The notes under the pieces are model-generated. The model had not been told where the DNA came from. It did no database searches and worked only from the letters and a program-made list of their open reading frames with translations. From Caldilineales bacterium (GTDB lineage Bacteria; Chloroflexota; Anaerolineae; J102), in NCBI GenBank assembly GCA_019695115.1, contig JAIBAP010000015.1, positions 34,855 through 98,854 of the forward strand: a DNA stretch of 64,000 nt. Direction: 5' to 3'. Both the position numbers and the translations under genes were made by a program. Below, piece by piece: positions 60,159 to 64,000 of this stretch; positions within the stretch are counted from its first letter, which is position 1; each line of letters begins with the position of its first letter.

Positions 60159-61356
60159 GGCCTATATTTTCGATGCCATCCGCACCCCCCGCGGCAAGGG
60201 CAAACAGAACGGCGCCCTGCACGAAGTCAAGCCGATTGACCTGCTGACGACGCTGCTGCGGGCCTTGGCGCAGCGCCAGGCGTTGGACACAGCGCAGGTG
60301 GATGATGTCGTCTTGGGCTGCGTCACGCCGGTGGGGGATCAGGGGGGCAACATCGCCCGCGCCGCCGTGATTGACGCCGATTGGGATGTGGACGTGCCCG
60401 GCATGCAGCTCAACCGCTTCTGCTCCTCCGGCCTGGAGGCCGTCAACCTGGCGGCGATGAAAGTCCGCTCCGGCTGGGAAACGCTGGTGGTGGCCGGCGG
60501 CGTCGAATCCATGTCGCGCGTCCCCATGGGCGCCGACGGCGGCGCGTTGGCCTATGACCCCCGGGTGAGCGGCAAGGCGCACTTTGTCCCGCAGGGCATC
60601 GGGGCCGATTTGATCGCCACCCTGGAAGGGTTCAGCCGCGAGGATGTAGACCGCTTTGCCCTGCAATCGCAGCAGCGGGCGACCCACGCCCGGGCGCAGG
60701 GCTATTTCCCCTCCATCATCCCCGTCTGCGACGCCAACGGGCTGCCGATTTTGCAGCATGACGAGCTGATCCGGCCCGATACGACCCTGGCCGGGCTGGC
60801 CGGGCTGACGCCCGCCTTTGCCGCCATCGGCGGCATGGGTTTCGACGACGTGGCCCTGCAGAAATACCCGCAGGTCGAACAGATCAACCATGTGCACACG
60901 GCCGGCAACTCCTCCGGTATCGTGGACGGGGTGGCGCTGGTGTTGGTCGGCGCGCGCGAAAAGGGGGCGGCGCTGGGGCTGCAACCGCGCGCCCGCATCG
61001 TCGCCGCCGCCCTGGTGGGGACGGAACCGACCATCATGCTGATTGGCCCTGGCCCCGCCGCCAAGAAGGCGCTGGCCCAGGCCGGGATGACGATCCACGA
61101 CATTGATCTGTTCGAGGTCAACGAGGCCTTCGCCGCCGTCGTGCTGCGCTTCATGCGCGATGTCGGACTCGATTCGGCCGAGCGCGTCAACGTCAACGGG
61201 GGCGCGATTGCGCTGGGGCATCCGCTGGGCGCCACCGGGGCCATGCTGTTGGGAACCGCCCTGGACGAACTGACCCGACGCGACCAGGAGACGGCCCTGA
61301 TCACGCTCTGCATCGGCGGCGGGATGGGCATTGCCACCATTATCGAGCGAGTGTGA
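60148..61356 (+). CDS. fadA: Acetyl-CoA acyltransferase (thiolase, FadA-like)
   Basis: This 402-residue thiolase has all catalytic residues: nucleophile in [14 protein letters not shown], His in [20 protein letters not shown] and Cys in [13 protein letters not shown]. It cleaves 3-ketoacyl-CoA. The ATG at 60148 begins the conserved domain and overlaps the thioesterase gene by 11 bp. It lies immediately before the FadB-like gene, forming the classical beta-oxidation pair. Confidence 0.94.
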   Translation: MTTEAYIFDAIRTPRGKGKQNGALHEVKPIDLLTTLLRALAQRQALDTAQVDDVVLGCVTPVGDQGGNIARAAVIDADWDVDVPGMQLNRFCSSGLEAVNLAAMKVRSGWETLVVAGGVESMSRVPMGADGGALAYDPRVSGKAHFVPQGIGADLIATLEGFSREDVDRFALQSQQRATHARAQGYFPSIIPVCDANGLPILQHDELIRPDTTLAGLAGLTPAFAAIGGMGFDDVALQKYPQVEQINHVHTAGNSSGIVDGVALVLVGAREKGAALGLQPRARIVAAALVGTEPTIMLIGPGPAAKKALAQAGMTIHDIDLFEVNEAFAAVVLRFMRDVGLDSAERVNVNGGAIALGHPLGATGAMLLGTALDELTRRDQETALITLCIGGGMGIATIIERV

Positions 61357-61359
61357 ACC

Positions 61360-63486
61360 ATGATCCGTTACGAAAAAGACGACAGCCAGATCGTCACCCT
61401 GACGATTGACATGCCCGGACGGGCGGTGAATGTGATCAATGAGGGCCTGGCCGCGGCCTTTGGCGAGGCCATTGACCGCCTGGCCGCCGACGCCGCCGTG
61501 GCCGGCGTGATTCTCACTTCGGCCAAGTCCAGCTTCATCGTCGGGGCCGACATCGAGATGTTGCAGAAGATGAGCGACCCGGCGGCGACCTTTGCCCAGG
61601 TGGAGGCGCAGAAGGCGCTGTTTCGCCGCTTGGAAAGGCTGGGCAAGCCGGTCGTGGCGGCGCTGAACGGCACGGCGTTGGGCGGCGGGCTGGAGGTGGC
61701 GCTGGCCTGCCATTACCGGGTCGCCCTGGATCGGCCCGACAGCCGCTTCGGCTTCCCCGAGGTGACGCTGGGATTGCTGCCCGGCGGCGGCGGCATCGTG
61801 CGCCTGACGCGGCTGCTGGGCTTGCAGGCGGCCTTCCCCTATCTGATGGAAGGGACGCAGTTGACGCCGAAGGAGGCCGCAGCGGCCGGGCTGATTCAGG
61901 CGCTGGCCGCCGACCCTGCCGAGATGATGCAGCAGGCGCGGGCGTGGATCCAGGCCAATCCGCAGGCGGCGCAGCCGTGGGATCGGCCGGGCTATCGCCT
62001 GCCCGGCGGCGACCCGCAGCGCCCGCAGGTGGCGCAGATGATCTCAGTGGCGCCGGCGGCGCTCAGACAGAAGACCTTTGGCAACTACCCGGCGCCGGAG
62101 GCGATCTTGAGCGTGATGGTGGATGGGGCTTTGGTTGATTTCGAGACCGCCAGCCGCATCGAATCGCGCGCCTTCACCCAACTGGCGACGGGGCCGACGG
62201 CGAAGAACATGATCAACGCCTTCTGGTTCCAGCTCAACGAGATCAAGAAGGGGCGCAGCCGTCCGCACGCGATCGCGCCCACCGAGACGAAGAAGGTAGG
62301 CGTCCTGGGGGCGGGCATGATGGGGCATGGCATCGCCTATGTGAGCGCGCTGGCGGGGCTGGAGGTGGTGCTCAAGGATGCCACGGCGGAGAAGGCGGCG
62401 GCGGGCAAGGCGCGCATCGAGGGCCTGCTCGACGGCCGTCTGCGCCAGAACCGCATCACGGCGCAGCAGAAGGCCGCCATCCTCGACCGCATCCAGGTCA
62501 GCGGCGCCGCCGCCGACCTGGCGGGGTGCGACCTGGTGATCGAGGCGGTGTTCGAGAATCGCGAGCTGAAAGCGGCGGTGACGCGCGAGACCGAGGCCCA
62601 TCTGGCGGACGACGCCGTTTTCGCCTCCAACACCTCCACCCTTCCCATCACCGGCCTGGCCACGGCCGCCGCCCGCCCCCAGAGTTTCGTCGGCCTGCAC
62701 TTCTTCTCGCCCGTGCCGCAGATGAAGCTGGTGGAGATCATCCGCGGCCAGCAGACCTCAGACCGGGCGCTGGCCACAGCCTTCGATTTCGTGCTCAAGA
62801 TTCAGAAGACGCCGATCGTGGTCAACGACAGCCGCGGTTTCTACACCTCGCGGGTCTTCACGCTGTACGTTTACGAAGGGATGGCCATGCTGGCCGAGGG
62901 GCAGCCGGCGCGCACGATCGAGATGGCCGGTCTGCAGGCGGGGATGCCCATTGGCCCGCTGGCCGTGTCGGACGAGGTCAACCTGGGGTTGGCGCTGGAA
63001 GTGCGTGAACTGGCCCGCAGGGAGCTGGCCGCCGAGGGTCGCACCCTGCCGGGCCACCCGGCGGATGAGGTCTTGCAGAAGATGGTGCGCGCGGCGCAGC
63101 GGGCGGGCAAGGCGCAGGGGGCGGGCTTCTACGAGTATCCCACGGGCGGCAAGAAGTATCTGTGGCCCGGCCTGCGCGACCTGTTTCCGGCGAGCGGCGA
63201 GAAGCTTTCGCAGCAGGAGATGATCGAGCGCCTGATGTTCGTGCAGGCGCTGGAAACGGCGCGCTGCTACGCCGAGGGCGTGGTCACGTCGGCGGCCGAC
63301 GCCAATCTCGGCAGCATCTTGGGTTGGGGCTTCGCCCCCTTCAAAGGCGGAACCCTGCAGTACATCAACGACTACGGCCTGCCGGCCTTCGTGCAGCGCA
63401 GCCAGCAGCTGGCGGCGAAGTACGGCAACCGCTTCTCGCCGCCAGTCCTGCTCGTCGAGATGGCCGCGCGCGGGGCGACGTTTTGA
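61360..63486 (+). CDS. fadB: FadB-like enoyl-CoA hydratase/3-hydroxyacyl-CoA dehydrogenase
   Basis: This bifunctional beta-oxidation enzyme has 708 residues. The N-terminal hydratase includes [20 protein letters not shown] and [20 protein letters not shown] with its Glu residues. The dehydrogenase begins [20 protein letters not shown] near residue 310, then [29 protein letters not shown] with the catalytic His, and two C-terminal domains. It is the last gene of the cluster. No terminator other than the palindrome cluster follows. Confidence 0.95.
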   Translation: MIRYEKDDSQIVTLTIDMPGRAVNVINEGLAAAFGEAIDRLAADAAVAGVILTSAKSSFIVGADIEMLQKMSDPAATFAQVEAQKALFRRLERLGKPVVAALNGTALGGGLEVALACHYRVALDRPDSRFGFPEVTLGLLPGGGGIVRLTRLLGLQAAFPYLMEGTQLTPKEAAAAGLIQALAADPAEMMQQARAWIQANPQAAQPWDRPGYRLPGGDPQRPQVAQMISVAPAALRQKTFGNYPAPEAILSVMVDGALVDFETASRIESRAFTQLATGPTAKNMINAFWFQLNEIKKGRSRPHAIAPTETKKVGVLGAGMMGHGIAYVSALAGLEVVLKDATAEKAAAGKARIEGLLDGRLRQNRITAQQKAAILDRIQVSGAAADLAGCDLVIEAVFENRELKAAVTRETEAHLADDAVFASNTSTLPITGLATAAARPQSFVGLHFFSPVPQMKLVEIIRGQQTSDRALATAFDFVLKIQKTPIVVNDSRGFYTSRVFTLYVYEGMAMLAEGQPARTIEMAGLQAGMPIGPLAVSDEVNLGLALEVRELARRELAAEGRTLPGHPADEVLQKMVRAAQRAGKAQGAGFYEYPTGGKKYLWPGLRDLFPASGEKLSQQEMIERLMFVQALETARCYAEGVVTSAADANLGSILGWGFAPFKGGTLQYINDYGLPAFVQRSQQLAAKYGNRFSPPVLLVEMAARGATF

Positions 63487-63509
63487 GGGGGTTGGTAGTG
63501 AATGAGACC

Positions 63510-63715
63510 CCGTGAATGAATTCACGGTATCCCCCGTGAATGAATTCACGGTCTGGTATCCCCCCCGTGAATGAATTCACGGTCTGGTATCCAAAACCTG
63601 CTGAAGCAGGTTGGTGGGGCAACATCGTTCTGAAACGGGTTGTTTTGGTGAGATAGCGTCATCAGCAACCCGTTTCAACGGGTTTTCTGGTATCAGACGC
63701 CGAATTCATTCGGCG
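63510..63715. repeat. Cluster of 18-nt hairpins with TGAA/TTCA loops
   Basis: Perfect 18-nt palindromes, each with seven paired bases around TGAA or TTCA, lie at 63510-63527, 63534-63551, 63565-63582 (CCGTGAATGAATTCACGG), 63595-63612 (AACCTGCTGAAGCAGGTT), 63667-63684 (AACCCGTTTCAACGGGTT) and 63698-63715 (CGCCGAATTCATTCGGCG). A degenerate seventh is near 63621-63641. TCTGGTATC follows several of them. Stem sequences differ between types while pairing is kept. No gene is seen in 63487-63777. Confidence 0.9.
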
Positions 63716-63777
63716 ACCCATTCCCCTACACACGGTAAGAACGAGCGGAAGGAAGAACGTTCTCTCAAGCCACAGGG

Positions 63778-63888
63778 TCACTTTGTTCTCGAATAACCAA
63801 GCCGTACAAAGCAGCGGCGCAGGTTCATCCGCACCGCCGGCGCCTGTTCGTAGAAGGCCTGCGGGTCAGGAGGGGATGGGTGAGGCAT
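63778..63888 (-). CDS. Short ORF, possibly truncated gene
   Basis: A 36-residue frame begins at ATG 63888 with GGAG about 10 nt upstream and ends at TGA 63778. The product MPHPSPPDPQAFYEQAPAVR... is not recognised. It ends where the hairpin-rich sequence begins, so it may be the remnant of a longer gene. It could also simply be non-coding. Confidence 0.35.
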   Translation of the reverse strand: MPHPSPPDPQAFYEQAPAVRMNLRRCFVRLGYSRTK

Positions 63889-63925
63889 GCTTTGGTTCTC
63901 CGTTGCTGCAAGCTGCCGGCCACGG

Positions 63926-64000
63926 TCACGCCGCCGCCGGGTTCGGCTCCTCCTCGCCCCAAACGCGGGCCAGCGTGGCCTGGATCTTCTTCTCCATGCG
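63926..64000 (-). CDS. C-terminal end of an unidentified protein (partial)
   Basis: The frame enters from the right edge and ends at TGA 63926. The visible end is MEKKIQATLARVWGEEEPNPAAA. The start is outside or at 63997, so identity cannot be given. It lies 38 bp before the small ORF on the same strand. Confidence 0.4.
   Translation of the reverse strand, partial: RMEKKIQATLARVWGEEEPNPAAA

Overview
This is a GC-rich bacterial window. Gene content points to a Chloroflexota (Caldilineae/Anaerolineae-like) organism: coenzyme F420 genes beside a tungsten/molybdopterin island and an aldehyde ferredoxin oxidoreductase, a tig-clpP-clpX cluster, and spacers packed with heptanucleotide arrays and other short repeats. 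The taxonomic call is inference from gene content, not from a marker gene. No rRNA, tRNA, CRISPR array or complete insertion sequence was recognised.

Layout. (1) 1-7.6 kb, minus strand: a TetR-controlled ABC exporter resembling YbhGFSR, with two ABC-2 permeases, two ATPases and two HlyD-type adaptors, the last running off the left edge. (2) 7.7-10.4 kb: a lipoprotein cytochrome c and a di-haem peroxidase fused to a parallel beta-helix domain. (3) 10.5-13.9 kb: trigger factor, ClpP and ClpX. (4) 13.9-24.6 kb: a tungsten/molybdenum cofactor island with a ModE-like regulator, TupA, MoeA, TupB, TupC, MoaC, a MoaD-MoaE fusion, a phosphate transporter with a PhoU-like partner, a tungsten aldehyde oxidoreductase and two MoaD-like proteins. 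A very similar palindrome followed by a T-run sits before tupA and before the oxidoreductase. (5) 24.6-26.8 kb: F420 genes (FbiB-C-like nitroreductase, CofD, CofC). (6) 26.9-42.8 kb: mixed housekeeping genes, including an Rpn-type nuclease, amidohydrolase, RNase Z, CitE-like lyase, M50-like membrane protein, glycosyltransferase, glutamate dehydrogenase, a SufR-like regulator with MoaA and an A-type Fe-S carrier, LmbE-like deacetylase and 3-hydroxyacyl-CoA dehydrogenase. (7) 43-46.3 kb: a probable nitrosative/oxygen-stress locus (CopD-like, TusA-like, DUF2249, DUF488, cupin, hemerythrin, DUF1858) with a perfect FNR box. (8) 46.4-63.5 kb: fifteen co-directional genes forming an acyl-CoA catabolic cluster. 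(9) 63.5-64 kb: a cluster of 18-nt hairpins and the ends of two minus-strand reading frames.

How the genes fit together. TupABC import tungstate, MoeA inserts metal, MoaA/C/D-E make molybdopterin, and the tungsto-enzyme is encoded in the same island. The catabolic cluster holds two ligases, two acyl-CoA dehydrogenases (one apparently degenerate), a Cys-less SCP2-type thiolase next to a DUF35 protein, a MaoC hydratase, SDR, FAD oxidoreductase, HpaB-fold protein, flavin oxidoreductase, thioesterase, FadA and FadB. Its core parallels the retro-aldol side-chain module of actinobacterial steroid degradation, but the substrate is not evident.

Several genes have a -10 box only 6-7 nt before the start codon, which suggests leaderless transcripts, while many others have strong Shine-Dalgarno sites and ATGA/GTGA overlaps.
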